A DNA stretch of 64,000 nucleotides from Methyloprofundus sp. (GCA_016592635.1 AP023240.1:1835630-1899629), one strand, 5' to 3'. Counted from the stretch's first letter, positions 7,758 to 17,677 are shown. A program made the numbers and translations. The notes: generated from the sequence alone by a model not told the origin.

Positions 7758-10700
7758 ATGTCTAATTTTACATTCTTAAAAACATGGCAAGCAATCTACG
7801 ACAACGCCACTCAGTCTGAAAATAGTGTTTATGCTGACCCAAGAGCTTGCTGCTTTTATGCCCGACGTACCTTAGAAAAAGTAGTAGATTGGATGTATCG
7901 CTACGATGTCAGTTTAACCCCACCTTATGATAGTAATTTAGCCGCTTTAATCCATGAACCCAGCTTTAAAAACAATTTAGCAGGTGGATTATTCCCTAAG
8001 CTTAAAGCGATTCAGCAAACGGGTAATCGTGCGGTGCATAGCGATAGCGTTATTAGCCAAGATGAAGCCTTACAAATCTTAAAAGAGTTGCATCATTTTC
8101 TGTATTGGTTTTATCGGTGTTATAGCGAACAAACGCCTTTAGTTGACCAAGTATTTAATCTTGCATTGGTTCCCAATACCTTAAAAATTGACGCTAATTT
8201 AATCCAACAAAGCACTACAAAACTAAAACAACAAGCCAAGCAGCTTGCAGAGTCTGATAAAGCCCAAGCGGTAATAGAAGCTAAAAATACCGAGCTATCT
8301 GAAGAAATAAAAGCCTTACAAGCTAAGATTGCAACACATAAACAGAAAATAAGTCATACCGTTGACAGCCATAATTACAATGAAGCCGATACGCGCAAGT
8401 TTTTAATTGACCTTCAGCTTAAAGAGGCTGGCTGGGATTTAACACATAAAAACACCTTGGAATATGAAGTAACAGGGATGCCAAATAATAAAGGCATTGG
8501 TTTTGTCGATTATGTCCTTTGGGGTGATGATGGCTTACCTTTGGCAGTGGTTGAGGCAAAGCGTACTATGCATTCAGCGACTAAAGGACGGCAACAAGCT
8601 AAGTTATACGCGGATTGTTTAGAGAGTATGTTTAAGCGTCGCCCTCTCATTTATTACAGTAATGGCTATGAGTTATATTTTTGGGATGATACTTATTACC
8701 CTGAAAGACAAGTACAAGGTTATGGCACACAAGCTGAATTACAGCGCATTATTAATCGCAGAAGTGAAAGACAAGATTTATTAACCGCACAGGTCAATAA
8801 AGGTATTTCAGGTCGGTATTATCAAGAGGAAGCCTTACGCCATATTTGTGAGCTATTCCAAGAACACAAGCAGCGCAAAGCTTTATTAGTGATGGCAACA
8901 GGCTCAGGAAAAACCCGTACTATTATTTCTTTAGTGGATATTTTGTTGCGCCATAACTGGGTTAAACGGGTGTTATTTTTAGCGGATCGTAATGCGTTGG
9001 TGACACAAGCAAAAAATGAATTTAACCGCTTATTACCGCATTCATCCCCCATTATTTTAAGTTCTGGATTAGCGACTATTCAAAATAGGGTGTGTTTTTC
9101 AACTTACCCCACCATGATGAACTTGCTTAATGAACCCGCTGAAAGTCGATTATTAGGCAGTGGTTTTTTTGATTTAGTGGTGATTGATGAAGCGCATCGG
9201 TCGGTTTATAAAAAATATCGTTCTATTTTTGATTATTTTGATGCTTTATTAGTGGGCTTAACCGCTACGCCTAAAGATGATATTGATAAAAACACCTATG
9301 ATGTTTTTGGCTTGGAGTCTGGCGTACCCACTTATGCTTACGAGGCAGACCAAGCCTATGCTGATGGTTTTTTAGTACCGCCTGTTTGTATGAGTGTACC
9401 CACTAAATTTATGCGTGAAGGTGTGCATTATAAAGAACTAAGCCATGAAGAGCAGGATCAATGGGAAGGCACGCCAGAACTTATTGAGCGTGACAAAGTA
9501 TTGCCTTCAGAGGTTAATCGTTTTTTGTTTAATGAAGATACCGTTGATAAGGCATTAAAGCATTTAATGACTCATGGAATTAAAGTATCAGGTGGTGATG
9601 TTTTAGGTAAAACGATTATCTTTGCAGCCAATAATGACCATGCTAACTTTATTTATGCACGCTTCAATGCCAATTACCCTAAATGGGCAGGACATTTTGC
9701 ACGGGTGATTACTTATAAAGAAGGTTATGCAGAGAGCTTAATTGCCGATTTTAAAGATAATACGCCCGCTAAAGACCCCAGCAAGCCCAATCTAACGATT
9801 GCCATTTCGGTGGATATGCTGGATACGGGGATAGATGTACCTGAGGTTGTTAATCTGGTATTTTTTAAAGTGATTAAGTCTAAGGTTAAGTTTTTACAAA
9901 TGCTAGGCCGAGGGACACGCTTATGCCCGATGTTATTTGGTATGGATCAAAGTAACCCTGAACATAATAAGCAAAACTTTATGGTCTTTGATTTTTGCAG
10001 CAATCTTGAGTATTTTGAGCTTAACCCTGATGGTGCAAAGGAGAATAAACAAAAAAGCTTATCGCAGAATATTTTTGAAAAACGCCTGCACATTGCCACA
10101 ACACTTTATAAAATACCTGAAGACGATCAACAGCAAAAAGAAGCCTTAGTTAAATTCCGTGATTACACCTTAGCATTATTGCATCACCAAGTTTCTGGGA
10201 TGAATTTAGATAATTTTATCGTGCGTCCTAAGCGACAATATATTGAAAAGTTGTTGAACCGTGAGGAATGGAATCTATTGGATAAAAGCCAAATCAGTGA
10301 CATTGTGAGCCACATTACTGATTTACCCACTGATGCCAATGATTTTAATACCGATGAAGCTAATGTGGAGGATGCAAAGCCTTTTGACCATTTGGTTTTA
10401 CAGGTTCAGTTAGAGTATTTAGAAACTAACAGTCTACCGCAAGCCTTAATGCTAAGGATTATAATAATAGCTGAAAATCTGGAGACAAAATCCAGTGTAC
10501 CGAATGTAGCTGAGCATTTAAGTTTTATTCAGGAAATACAAACGGATGCTTATTGGGAGCATATCACCCTACCCATGATGGAAGAAATTCGTATCAAACT
10601 ACGCTGCTTGATTCAGTTTATTGATAAAGGCAAAAAAGAAATTATTTATACTGATTTTGAAGATGAAGTAGGCAAAGGTGAAGTAAAGGACGTTGCCATT

Positions 10701-11210
10701 ATTTATACGCCTAATAGCTTGCTGCAATACCGTAAAAAAATAGAAGCCTACATTAAGACGCATGAAAGCCAGTTAACTATTCAAAAACTAAAGCGTAATA
10801 AGCCGATTACCGAGCAAGACCTAGAGGTTTTGGAAGATATTTTATTTCAAGCGAGTGGTATGGAGTCTAAAGAGGCTTATATTGAATTTTATACTGATAC
10901 AAAAAATCTGGGTATTTTTGTGCGTGAATTAGTCGGATTGGATCGAGCTGCTGCTAAAGAGGCATTTTCGGGTTTTCTGGAGGCAAGTACCTATAACAGT
11001 ACACAAATTGATTTTATCAACCGCATTATTGATTATCTAACCGTTAATGGTGTGATGGGTGTGGGCGCGTTATATCAAGCTCCTTTTACTGATATCCATG
11101 AAAGCAGTGTGGATGGTTTTTTTGAGGATGCTCAGGTGGTGAATATTTTAGATGCTTTAGAAGCTATTAATGCTAATAGCTGTTTTGATGGCAAAGTTGG
11201 CTTTGGGTAG
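7758..11210 (+). CDS. hsdR: Type I restriction enzyme, translocase/endonuclease subunit R
   Basis: HsdR joins HsdM and HsdS to translocate unmethylated DNA and cut it at a distance. Domains in order: an N-terminal DUF4145-type helical region (about 1-125), a coiled coil (about 150-205), an HSDR_N nuclease domain with PD-(D/E)xK residues D251 (FVDYVLW) and E266/K268 (VVEAKRT), a superfamily 2 helicase with Walker A MATGSGKT (379-386), DEAH (477-480) and TATP, a second RecA domain (DTGIDVP, LGRGTRLC), and an EcoEI-type C-terminal domain. I chose ATG 7758, with GGAG six bases before it, over the in-frame TTG at 7746. Length 1,150 aa is normal and the frame is intact, so the system looks functional. 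Confidence 0.95.
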   Translation: MSNFTFLKTWQAIYDNATQSENSVYADPRACCFYARRTLEKVVDWMYRYDVSLTPPYDSNLAALIHEPSFKNNLAGGLFPKLKAIQQTGNRAVHSDSVISQDEALQILKELHHFLYWFYRCYSEQTPLVDQVFNLALVPNTLKIDANLIQQSTTKLKQQAKQLAESDKAQAVIEAKNTELSEEIKALQAKIATHKQKISHTVDSHNYNEADTRKFLIDLQLKEAGWDLTHKNTLEYEVTGMPNNKGIGFVDYVLWGDDGLPLAVVEAKRTMHSATKGRQQAKLYADCLESMFKRRPLIYYSNGYELYFWDDTYYPERQVQGYGTQAELQRIINRRSERQDLLTAQVNKGISGRYYQEEALRHICELFQEHKQRKALLVMATGSGKTRTIISLVDILLRHNWVKRVLFLADRNALVTQAKNEFNRLLPHSSPIILSSGLATIQNRVCFSTYPTMMNLLNEPAESRLLGSGFFDLVVIDEAHRSVYKKYRSIFDYFDALLVGLTATPKDDIDKNTYDVFGLESGVPTYAYEADQAYADGFLVPPVCMSVPTKFMREGVHYKELSHEEQDQWEGTPELIERDKVLPSEVNRFLFNEDTVDKALKHLMTHGIKVSGGDVLGKTIIFAANNDHANFIYARFNANYPKWAGHFARVITYKEGYAESLIADFKDNTPAKDPSKPNLTIAISVDMLDTGIDVPEVVNLVFFKVIKSKVKFLQMLGRGTRLCPMLFGMDQSNPEHNKQNFMVFDFCSNLEYFELNPDGAKENKQKSLSQNIFEKRLHIATTLYKIPEDDQQQKEALVKFRDYTLALLHHQVSGMNLDNFIVRPKRQYIEKLLNREEWNLLDKSQISDIVSHITDLPTDANDFNTDEANVEDAKPFDHLVLQVQLEYLETNSLPQALMLRIIIIAENLETKSSVPNVAEHLSFIQEIQTDAYWEHITLPMMEEIRIKLRCLIQFIDKGKKEIIYTDFEDEVGKGEVKDVAIIYTPNSLLQYRKKIEAYIKTHESQLTIQKLKRNKPITEQDLEVLEDILFQASGMESKEAYIEFYTDTKNLGIFVRELVGLDRAAAKEAFSGFLEASTYNSTQIDFINRIIDYLTVNGVMGVGALYQAPFTDIHESSVDGFFEDAQVVNILDALEAINANSCFDGKVGFG

Positions 11211-11392
11211 GTTTTGATTGCATTGCTTTACTTGTCGGTCTTATTTCAAGCTCAGAAAGTAAGCACGGTGCTAAATCTGTTTAATTGCATGGCTGAAAGT
11301 GAGGGTTAGTTTACTGGCAATGAGTGCCAGTCAGAAGTGAGTTGTTTTTTTGCTCTGTCATATCACCGACATATCACCGTTTCGACAGGCAT

Positions 11393-11425
11393 AAAAAAAG
11401 GCTCTAGCGGAAAACCGCTGGAGCC
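11393..11425 (-). terminator. Intrinsic terminator of tRNA-Leu
   Basis: An 11-bp stem (11400-11410 with 11415-11425, one mismatch) closed by four A residues on the plus strand is followed, reading the minus strand, by a run of seven T. It stands directly downstream of the tRNA. The rest of 11211-11392 holds no gene; it contains the short direct repeat CATATCACCG twice. Confidence 0.8.
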
Positions 11426-11448
11426 CTTAATTTATCATCTCTAAGAAG

Positions 11449-11534
11449 TGGTGCCTCGGGCCGGAATCGAACCGGCACGCCCAGAAGGCGAGGGATTTTA
11501 AGTCCCTTGCGTCTACCAATTTCGCCACCGAGGC
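11449..11534 (-). tRNA. tRNA-Leu (anticodon UAA)
   Basis: Read on the minus strand, the acceptor arms GCCTCGG and CCGAGGC pair fully, the D-arm contains AAATTGGTAGACGC, the anticodon loop reads CTTAAAA with anticodon TAA, there is a long variable arm (GCCTTCTGGGCGT), the T-arm is GCCGGTTCGATTCCGGC, and CCA is encoded. The size (86 nt) and long variable arm fit class II tRNA-Leu. The 3' end faces the restriction locus. Confidence 0.95.
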
Positions 11535-11654
11535 ATCAAACTCTGATAGAGAAGTACCTATTATAGCGTCTAATTTACGCTTGGCTAGTACTTTGTTTGA
11601 TTTATTTTCAGTGTTTATTTAAGTTGCTGTTTATAAGGTGAAATTGGTTTTTAT

Positions 11655-12494
11655 TTATTCTGTAAATAGCTGCCATACGGGACGTATGTTGACGGGAAGG
11701 GGAGCTAAGCGCCCTAATTCGACCCATTGATTTTTGGGTGAATGAAAGTCTGAGCCGACCGAACCATATAATTCAAATTGTTTGGCAAACAGTAGCGCGC
11801 GTCTAATTTCATCGGGGTTACTGCGAGCGGTGATGATTTCCATGCCTAGTCCGCCATATTCTTTAAAGGCACCTAGAAAGCGGCGCATCCAACTGGCGGT
11901 TAATTTATAGCGCATGGGATGTGCGACCACTGCGACTCCGCCAGCATTGTTAATCCAGGCGAGTGCTTGTTCTAGCGGGGCCCATTCGGTACTGACAAAG
12001 GCAGGCTTACTTTGTCCTAAGTAACGATCAAAAGCACCTTGCATGCTGCTGACATAATTATTTTTTAATAAAAAATCTGCAAAATGAGTACGGGTAATCA
12101 TGCCCGCACCTGCGCTGAGTTGTACTGCTTCTAAAGCACCTGGTATTTTTTGCTTTGCTAATTTATAGGCAATTTTTTGCGCACGTAGCAAGCGAATCTC
12201 TTGTAAATCTTGGGTGCCGGCAACGAGTGTGGCGTTATTCGGATCAATATTTAAGCCGACTATGTGGAAAGTTCTTTTATTCCAAGTGCAAGATAATTCT
12301 ATGCCCGGAATCAGGTTTAGAGCATGTTGTGCAGCTGTTTGTTGAGCCTGCTTAATACCTGCAATGGTATCGTGATCAGTCAGGGCTAAATCAGTTACGC
12401 CATGCTCTTTGGCGCGCAGCACAACGTCTGCTGGTGATAAAGCGCCATCAGAGGCAGTGGAGTGACAGTGTAAATCATAGAGCGTGGCTGTCAT
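11655..12494 (-). CDS. rnm: PHP-domain phosphoesterase, RNase AM (YciV) family
   Basis: PHP-domain enzymes of this family hydrolyse 3',5'-nucleoside bisphosphates and short 5' ends of RNA using a trinuclear metal centre. Metal-binding motifs are all present: DLHCHSTASDG (H9, H11 region), LTDHDT, PGIELSC, a late AHPMRY and GSDFHS. The 279-residue length fits the family. Its ATG lies exactly one base ahead of the preceding gene's stop codon on the same strand, so it is cotranscribed with the ABC exporter. The function is assigned from family; the cellular substrate in this organism is not known. Confidence 0.88.
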   Translation of the reverse strand: MTATLYDLHCHSTASDGALSPADVVLRAKEHGVTDLALTDHDTIAGIKQAQQTAAQHALNLIPGIELSCTWNKRTFHIVGLNIDPNNATLVAGTQDLQEIRLLRAQKIAYKLAKQKIPGALEAVQLSAGAGMITRTHFADFLLKNNYVSSMQGAFDRYLGQSKPAFVSTEWAPLEQALAWINNAGGVAVVAHPMRYKLTASWMRRFLGAFKEYGGLGMEIITARSNPDEIRRALLFAKQFELYGSVGSDFHSPKNQWVELGRLAPLPVNIRPVWQLFTE

Positions 12495-14291
12495 TTATTG
12501 GTATTCTCCATAGAGTTTTGCATAGAGTCCATTTTGAGTAATAAGTTTGTCGTGGCTGCCTTGTTCGCAGATTTTACCTTCTTCAAACACGTACACATGA
12601 TCTGCTTGTTTAATAGCGCTGAGTCGATGTGCAATAATAATGGTGGTGCGATTTTTTAAGAAATCAGCCAGCGCTATATGCAACTTATGTTCAGTTTCGG
12701 TATCTAAAGCAGAAGTGGCTTCATCTAAAATAACCACGCTTGGATTGGCAATAATCATACGGGCAATGGCCATGCGTTGGCGTTGTCCACCTGATAAGCG
12801 CATACCTTGACGCCCTACAATGGTGTCTAAGCCTTTATCCAGTTGTTTGACGGTATCTTGTAATTGCGCTATTGCCAAAGAGTTCCATAATTCGCTATCG
12901 CTAACAACCTTACCTAAAGCTATGTTTTCGCGAATACTGTCATTAAACAGGATTGGGTGTTGCAATACTGTGACCACGTGCTCACGAATGACATCAAAGC
13001 CAATTTTAGTGATCGGGATATTATCATAACTAATCATACCGCTTTGCGCTGGGTAGAGGCCAATGAGTGTTTGGACTAAGGTAGACTTACCACCGCCACT
13101 GGCACCGACTAAGGCAATCTTGTTACCTGCCTTAATACTTAAATTAATGCCAGTGAGGATTTCATCCTGTTCGGTTTTATAGCTAAAATGCAAATCTTGA
13201 ATGTGTACGCTGACAGTTTTTTTATTCTTAAATGGGTTAATGAGTGTAGGGTAAACTGGCTCTTGTTGCAGTGCTTGCATACTGTTGATGCGAGTTAGCG
13301 CGGCTTTCGCATTGTAGAAAGCATATTGAATGCCTAATACTTCTTGTACTGGCGCCATCATAAACCAAAGATAACCAAAAACAGCGAGCATTTCTCCTAT
13401 ACTTAAATCAGAATACAGCACCATTAACATGGCAGCAGCACGAAAAATGTCAAAGCCAAATAAGAAAATGAGGAAGCTAAAGCGCGCGGCAGCGTCACTT
13501 TTCCAAGCAAAAGAAGTTGAATGTTGTTTAACAGCCGCCGCCGAGTTGATCAATTTTTGGTAATAATGATTTTCGCGGTTACTGACTCGAATTTGTTGAA
13601 TGGCTTCTAAAGTTTCTGCTAGAGCTTGCTGAAAAATGCCATAGGCTGAATTTTCTTTAGCCTTTAAGGTTTTGACCTTTTTGCCTAAGCTGCGGGTAAA
13701 GAAAATAACGATAGGGTTGAGTAATAAAATAAATAAACCTAATTGCCAGTGCATCCAGAGTAAGATGATGCCGGTACCGATAATAGTTAAGCTGGCGACT
13801 AATAATTTGCTGGTAGTACTACCTATAAAGGTATCTAAAGTATCCAAATCGGTCACTAGGTGGGTAATTACTGTGCCGCTACCTAAGCTTTCATATTCTG
13901 CCATCGAAATATTCTTGAGATGGTTGATTTGTTGTTTGCGAATGCGAAAGATAATATCTTTAGAAATATAGGTAAATTGCCGTGACTGAATGATATTAAA
14001 AATAATACCGAAGATACGCAGACATAAGCTGACTAATAATATAACGCCTATATAAAGTAGCGGCGTGTGCCATTGCGGTGGTGTATATTGGTCTATTGTT
14101 GAAATAGCGATGCCTGGGTGATTTAAGAGCACCTCATCAACTAACATCGGCATTAACAGTGGTACTGGCACCGTTGCAATAGTCGCTAAAATAGCAAGCA
14201 GATGCGCGGAAAATAGTTCCTTTTTATGCTGTTTTACGATACTGAATATATAAGTCCAAGTATAAGCAGTGGCTGCAGAGTCTTGTGGCAT
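12495..14291 (-). CDS. ABC exporter, fused permease and ATPase (MsbA/multidrug type)
   Basis: A half-transporter that would form a homodimer in the inner membrane. Residues 1-300 hold the six-helix exporter domain (membrane segments such as HLLAILATIATVPVPLLM and LLYIGVILLVSLCLRI). The ATPase domain shows Walker A GASGGGKST, Q-loop VLQHPILF, signature LSGGQRQR, Walker B VVILDEATSALD and H-loop IIAHRLS. The frame extends to a TTG at 14324; I prefer ATG 14291, although neither has a clear ribosome-binding site. It abuts the PHP gene. The substrate (lipid, drug or peptide) cannot be told from sequence. Confidence 0.88.
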   Translation of the reverse strand: MPQDSAATAYTWTYIFSIVKQHKKELFSAHLLAILATIATVPVPLLMPMLVDEVLLNHPGIAISTIDQYTPPQWHTPLLYIGVILLVSLCLRIFGIIFNIIQSRQFTYISKDIIFRIRKQQINHLKNISMAEYESLGSGTVITHLVTDLDTLDTFIGSTTSKLLVASLTIIGTGIILLWMHWQLGLFILLLNPIVIFFTRSLGKKVKTLKAKENSAYGIFQQALAETLEAIQQIRVSNRENHYYQKLINSAAAVKQHSTSFAWKSDAAARFSFLIFLFGFDIFRAAAMLMVLYSDLSIGEMLAVFGYLWFMMAPVQEVLGIQYAFYNAKAALTRINSMQALQQEPVYPTLINPFKNKKTVSVHIQDLHFSYKTEQDEILTGINLSIKAGNKIALVGASGGGKSTLVQTLIGLYPAQSGMISYDNIPITKIGFDVIREHVVTVLQHPILFNDSIRENIALGKVVSDSELWNSLAIAQLQDTVKQLDKGLDTIVGRQGMRLSGGQRQRMAIARMIIANPSVVILDEATSALDTETEHKLHIALADFLKNRTTIIIAHRLSAIKQADHVYVFEEGKICEQGSHDKLITQNGLYAKLYGEYQ

Positions 14292-14470
14292 GTGTGCGGT
14301 TTTATAATGTATTCTTTGGAGCAATTATAGCTTGAATTGTGGTATGGAGTCTGATGAATAATGTGTATTGCAGGTGAGAGTGGGCTCAGTACTGGGTGAT
14401 TATCTCACCTACATAGTATAAAAATCATTATTTTAACAGCCTAGATACTAATTAAGCTGAGTTAAATTTC

Positions 14471-15211
14471 TTAAGATAATGTTTTTTTGTTATGAGAAAA
14501 AGAGTATCTCATAGCACTTAATCCAGCGAGTAGCAATAAAAATACTCCAGGTGCTGGTGTATTTACTACATCTGCTTCGATGCTTGAATAAAGAACGTTA
14601 GGTTGTGAGAAGTTGTAAAAACCGAAACTACCATCAGAGAAAGTACCATTGATATCAAGCTCTAGTACTCCATCAACACTAACCTGTACGTTAGTAGCAG
14701 TGAATAAGATGTCAAAATCGTAGATTTGGTTATTATTCCAGCCAGTATTACCAAGGTTGTTTGCGCGTTGTAGCTCATTTACAGCACCAGTATGCCCCCA
14801 AAATTCAGTGGTAGAAAATGTTCCTGAAATGGCTGAAATAGCTAAGCCAGCTGGAGCTGTTGCTGAAAAAGCACTTTGTGCGGTTTGTTTCCAATCAATT
14901 AGTAAGTAATCGGCATTAGTATTTGTGCTATCGCCATCATTATAGCCTAAGACGAAACCAATAAAGTCATCATCACTGTCATTAACTGAAATCTGGCCTG
15001 AAAGAGAAATGCCTTGGCTATTGCTGTTATTAAAAAAAACTGCGGGAGTTGAGGTGTTAGTGGTTTGCAGGACAGATTGATTGCCTCCTGATAAAGTCCA
15101 ATTACCAGTCCCATTTTGGGACCAAGTTGAGAGGTCGACAGGAGCTGCTACAGTTGTAGCAGCTAAACTGATTAATATTGACCCAAGAAAAAACTTACTT
15201 TTATTTAGCAT
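14471..15211 (-). CDS. Secreted PEP-CTERM-like surface protein, variant sorting signal
   Basis: A 246-residue exported protein: signal peptide 1-22 (MLNKSKFFLGSILISLAATTVAA), a concanavalin/laminin-G-like beta-rich body (SGQISVNDSDDDFIGFVLGY resembles the calcium-site loop of thrombospondin C-terminal domains), and a C-terminal tripartite tail. The tail has TPAPG in place of P-E-P, then a hydrophobic helix (FLLLLAGLSAMRYSF) and basic residues (SHNKK). PEP-CTERM proteins are processed by exosortase at the outer surface; whether the altered motif is still recognised is uncertain. AAAGG precedes the ATG. It is alone, with a perfect inverted repeat 28 bases upstream of the start. Confidence 0.75.
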   Translation of the reverse strand: MLNKSKFFLGSILISLAATTVAAPVDLSTWSQNGTGNWTLSGGNQSVLQTTNTSTPAVFFNNSNSQGISLSGQISVNDSDDDFIGFVLGYNDGDSTNTNADYLLIDWKQTAQSAFSATAPAGLAISAISGTFSTTEFWGHTGAVNELQRANNLGNTGWNNNQIYDFDILFTATNVQVSVDGVLELDINGTFSDGSFGFYNFSQPNVLYSSIEADVVNTPAPGVFLLLLAGLSAMRYSFSHNKKTLS

Positions 15212-15239
15212 AACACTTGCCTTTAGCTTTTATTGAAAA

Positions 15240-15268
15240 AATGGATTTATTATACCAATAAATCCATT
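15240..15268. repeat. 12-bp perfect inverted repeat in the leader of the PEP-CTERM-like gene
   Basis: AATGGATTTATT (15240-15251) and its exact reverse complement (15257-15268) are separated by five bases. It lies 28 bases upstream of the start of the minus-strand gene ending at 15211, so it could be an operator or an RNA hairpin next to the ribosome-binding site. Confidence 0.7.
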
Positions 15269-15648
15269 GTATTAATTATTAATTCAACCACTTAAAGATA
15301 ATAAAGCAGTATTGGTTAAATGAATTATATTGAACATCTAGCTTATAAAGCCAGTAGTGTTTTTTACAGTTATGACTTGAGGTGTAATTAATATTGGTAT
15401 GATTCTTATTAATGTATAAATCTTCCCCTTAATAAACAGTTTTATTGATAACGCTATAATACATTTTTATCTCCTAGCTAAGTTTTGTTATGATGATAAA
15501 TCGTTTGTCTACGTTGGCTTTTCTGTCGTTATTTTTGTGGCAGTTAAACCCAAAGAGTAGGGTAAAGGGAGCTTTATCTCGTATGTAAAGGTGTGCAGTT
15601 AAACATTGTAGGTAATCAGGAAAATATACAGTTGGAGAAATAGGGTAA
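15269..15648. other. Intergenic region between divergent genes, no gene seen
   Basis: About 380 AT-rich bases must hold the promoters of the PEP-CTERM-like gene and slt. A 32-codon frame at 15490-15588 begins with a hydrophobic stretch, but it lacks other support. I see no RNA motif. Confidence 0.5.
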
Positions 15649-17589
15649 ATGAGGAAAGTATTATTTAGGTTCTGGGTTTGTTTGCTGTTATCACTATGGA
15701 TGCTAGATAGTTCAGCAAGCTTGCTTGAGCGGCAGCGTGTGCGTTTTTTATCAGCGGAACAAAATTTACAAGGAGACTTTGCGGCGATTAGTAAAGGCTT
15801 GGAAAGTTATCCCTTGTACCCTTATTTGGAATATCAGTGGTTAAAAAAGAACCTAGGCAAGACCAAGCAAGTAAAAAGGTATCTAAAAAATAATAAAACA
15901 TCACGTTATGCACGTTTATTGCGAGGTAATTGGCTAAATTACTTATATAAAAAGGAGCAGTGGCAGGGTTTTGTGACTTACTATAAGTCATCATCAAGCA
16001 AGCGGCAGCAATGTCGCTATCAATGGGCGCGTTATCAATTAAACTATAAAACAAAAGCACTGATAGCGACTAAAAAAATCTGGTTAACAGGTCGGTCTTT
16101 GCCAAAAGACTGTAACCCATTGTTAGCAAAATTTACCCAGTCTAAATTTTTAACCCAAGAATTAGTTTGGCAGCGTTTTTTACTGGCGAGTAAAAAACGG
16201 CAAATTAAATTAGCACAATACTTGAGTAAGCAACTGACCAGTGTGCAAGCGAAAAAAAATTCTGAGTGGTGGTTGCGGTTGGTTAAACAGCCAGAGTTAA
16301 TTACGCAAACTAAATTTTTACAAGGTGTCTCAAAAGCACAGCAATCAGATATGCTGGTGTATGCTATCAAACGTATCACGGGGGCAAATGCAGAGAAGGC
16401 AGCCATGGTTTGGGAGGCACAAAAGCCTTTATATCAATTAAGTGCGACTAAGGTTTATCAAATAGAGCGTAAAATTGCTATGCAAATGGCATTTGATAAA
16501 TCCACTAAAGCTTATGCACGATTTAAAATGATTAAGCAGCCTAGTGCAAGTACGCGTATTTGGACTGTACGTGCGGCATTATTGGAACAAAATTGGCAGC
16601 ATGTACAAGCGGCGTTAAAAAACTTGCCGGCAGTTGAAAAGCGCAAGCAGCGTTGGCGTTATTGGCAGGCACGTACTTTTATGCAAACTAAACAGCCAGA
16701 GCTTGGATTAGCACTGTATAAATTGTTGGCTAAAGAACGCAGTTATTATGGTTTTTTAGCAGCAGATTTTTTACAACAAGCTTATGTTTTTGCCGATAAG
16801 CCAATTAAATTAAGCAGTAAAAAGCGTGAAGATTTGTTGGCTAGTAAAACCTTTTTGATGATCCGTGAGTTTAGATTTTTGCAGCGTGATGATGAAGCGC
16901 AAAGAAATTGGTGGGATGCTATTAACGGATTAAAAGGCAATGATGTATTAGGGGCTGCAAAAGTTGCCCAAGAATGGCAGTGGCATAAATTGGCGATTTT
17001 AACGGTAGCTCGCGTCAAAAGTTGGGATGATGTTGTGTTGCGTTTTCCAATTGATTATGCTGATGAGATTAAGAAGAACGCTACATTACAAGAGTTGGAG
17101 ACACCTATTATTTATGGCTTAGTTCGTCGTGAGAGTATGTTTGATAAATTAGCTAATTCTCCAGCGGGTGCTTTGGGCTTAATGCAAATTATGCCTAGAA
17201 CAGGCAGGCAAATTGCTAGAGAAATGAAGTTACGTTGGCGTTCTAAATCGGCATTATTAGATGCGGAGCTTAATTTAAAATTTGGTGCTTATTATTACAA
17301 GCAAATGCTGACCAAATATGCAGGTAATTTTGCTTTGGCAGCAGCAGCTTACAATGCAGGTCCGCATCGAGTAGATCGCTGGATTAAAACGGAGAGTGGT
17401 TATCCAGCCGATATTTGGGTAGAAACCATTCCGTATAAAGAAACGCGGGGATATGTTGCGGCAGTATTAACTTATGCTTTGGTTTACCAACATCGTATGG
17501 GCGAAAATAAATTAACTATGCAAGATTTTATGTTGGATATTAAGCCACAGAGTGTCACAACTGATGCGGTAGCGACGGGTGAAATTTAA
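15649..17589 (+). CDS. slt: Soluble lytic murein transglycosylase Slt70
   Basis: Slt70 is a periplasmic enzyme that cleaves the MurNAc-GlcNAc bond of peptidoglycan and forms 1,6-anhydro-MurNAc. The protein (646 aa, the family's usual length) begins with a signal peptide (VLFRFWVCLLLSLWMLDSSAS), continues with a long alpha-superhelical U/L domain rich in basic residues (about 30-470), and ends with the lysozyme-like catalytic domain from about 480. The catalytic Glu is in GLVRRESMFDKLANSPAGA, followed by LMQIMP and AAYNAGPHRV, all diagnostic. The gene stands alone and converges with pmbA. Confidence 0.93.
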   Translation: MRKVLFRFWVCLLLSLWMLDSSASLLERQRVRFLSAEQNLQGDFAAISKGLESYPLYPYLEYQWLKKNLGKTKQVKRYLKNNKTSRYARLLRGNWLNYLYKKEQWQGFVTYYKSSSSKRQQCRYQWARYQLNYKTKALIATKKIWLTGRSLPKDCNPLLAKFTQSKFLTQELVWQRFLLASKKRQIKLAQYLSKQLTSVQAKKNSEWWLRLVKQPELITQTKFLQGVSKAQQSDMLVYAIKRITGANAEKAAMVWEAQKPLYQLSATKVYQIERKIAMQMAFDKSTKAYARFKMIKQPSASTRIWTVRAALLEQNWQHVQAALKNLPAVEKRKQRWRYWQARTFMQTKQPELGLALYKLLAKERSYYGFLAADFLQQAYVFADKPIKLSSKKREDLLASKTFLMIREFRFLQRDDEAQRNWWDAINGLKGNDVLGAAKVAQEWQWHKLAILTVARVKSWDDVVLRFPIDYADEIKKNATLQELETPIIYGLVRRESMFDKLANSPAGALGLMQIMPRTGRQIAREMKLRWRSKSALLDAELNLKFGAYYYKQMLTKYAGNFALAAAAYNAGPHRVDRWIKTESGYPADIWVETIPYKETRGYVAAVLTYALVYQHRMGENKLTMQDFMLDIKPQSVTTDAVATGEI

Positions 17590-17677
17590 GCTAGTATTGG
17601 GTGAGTGAGGGCTATTACTTAATTTTAAGTATTAAGTACTCAAGCATAATTAATTTAACATTTTTTGTATAACTTGA

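Noticed and set aside
11449..11534. A second copy of the tRNA-Leu 3' end that would mark an integrated island
   Set aside because: I found no such direct repeat at the left side of the restriction locus within the window.
15490..15588. A short frame with a hydrophobic N-terminal stretch before slt
   Set aside because: Only 32 codons, no ribosome-binding site and no known small-protein family.
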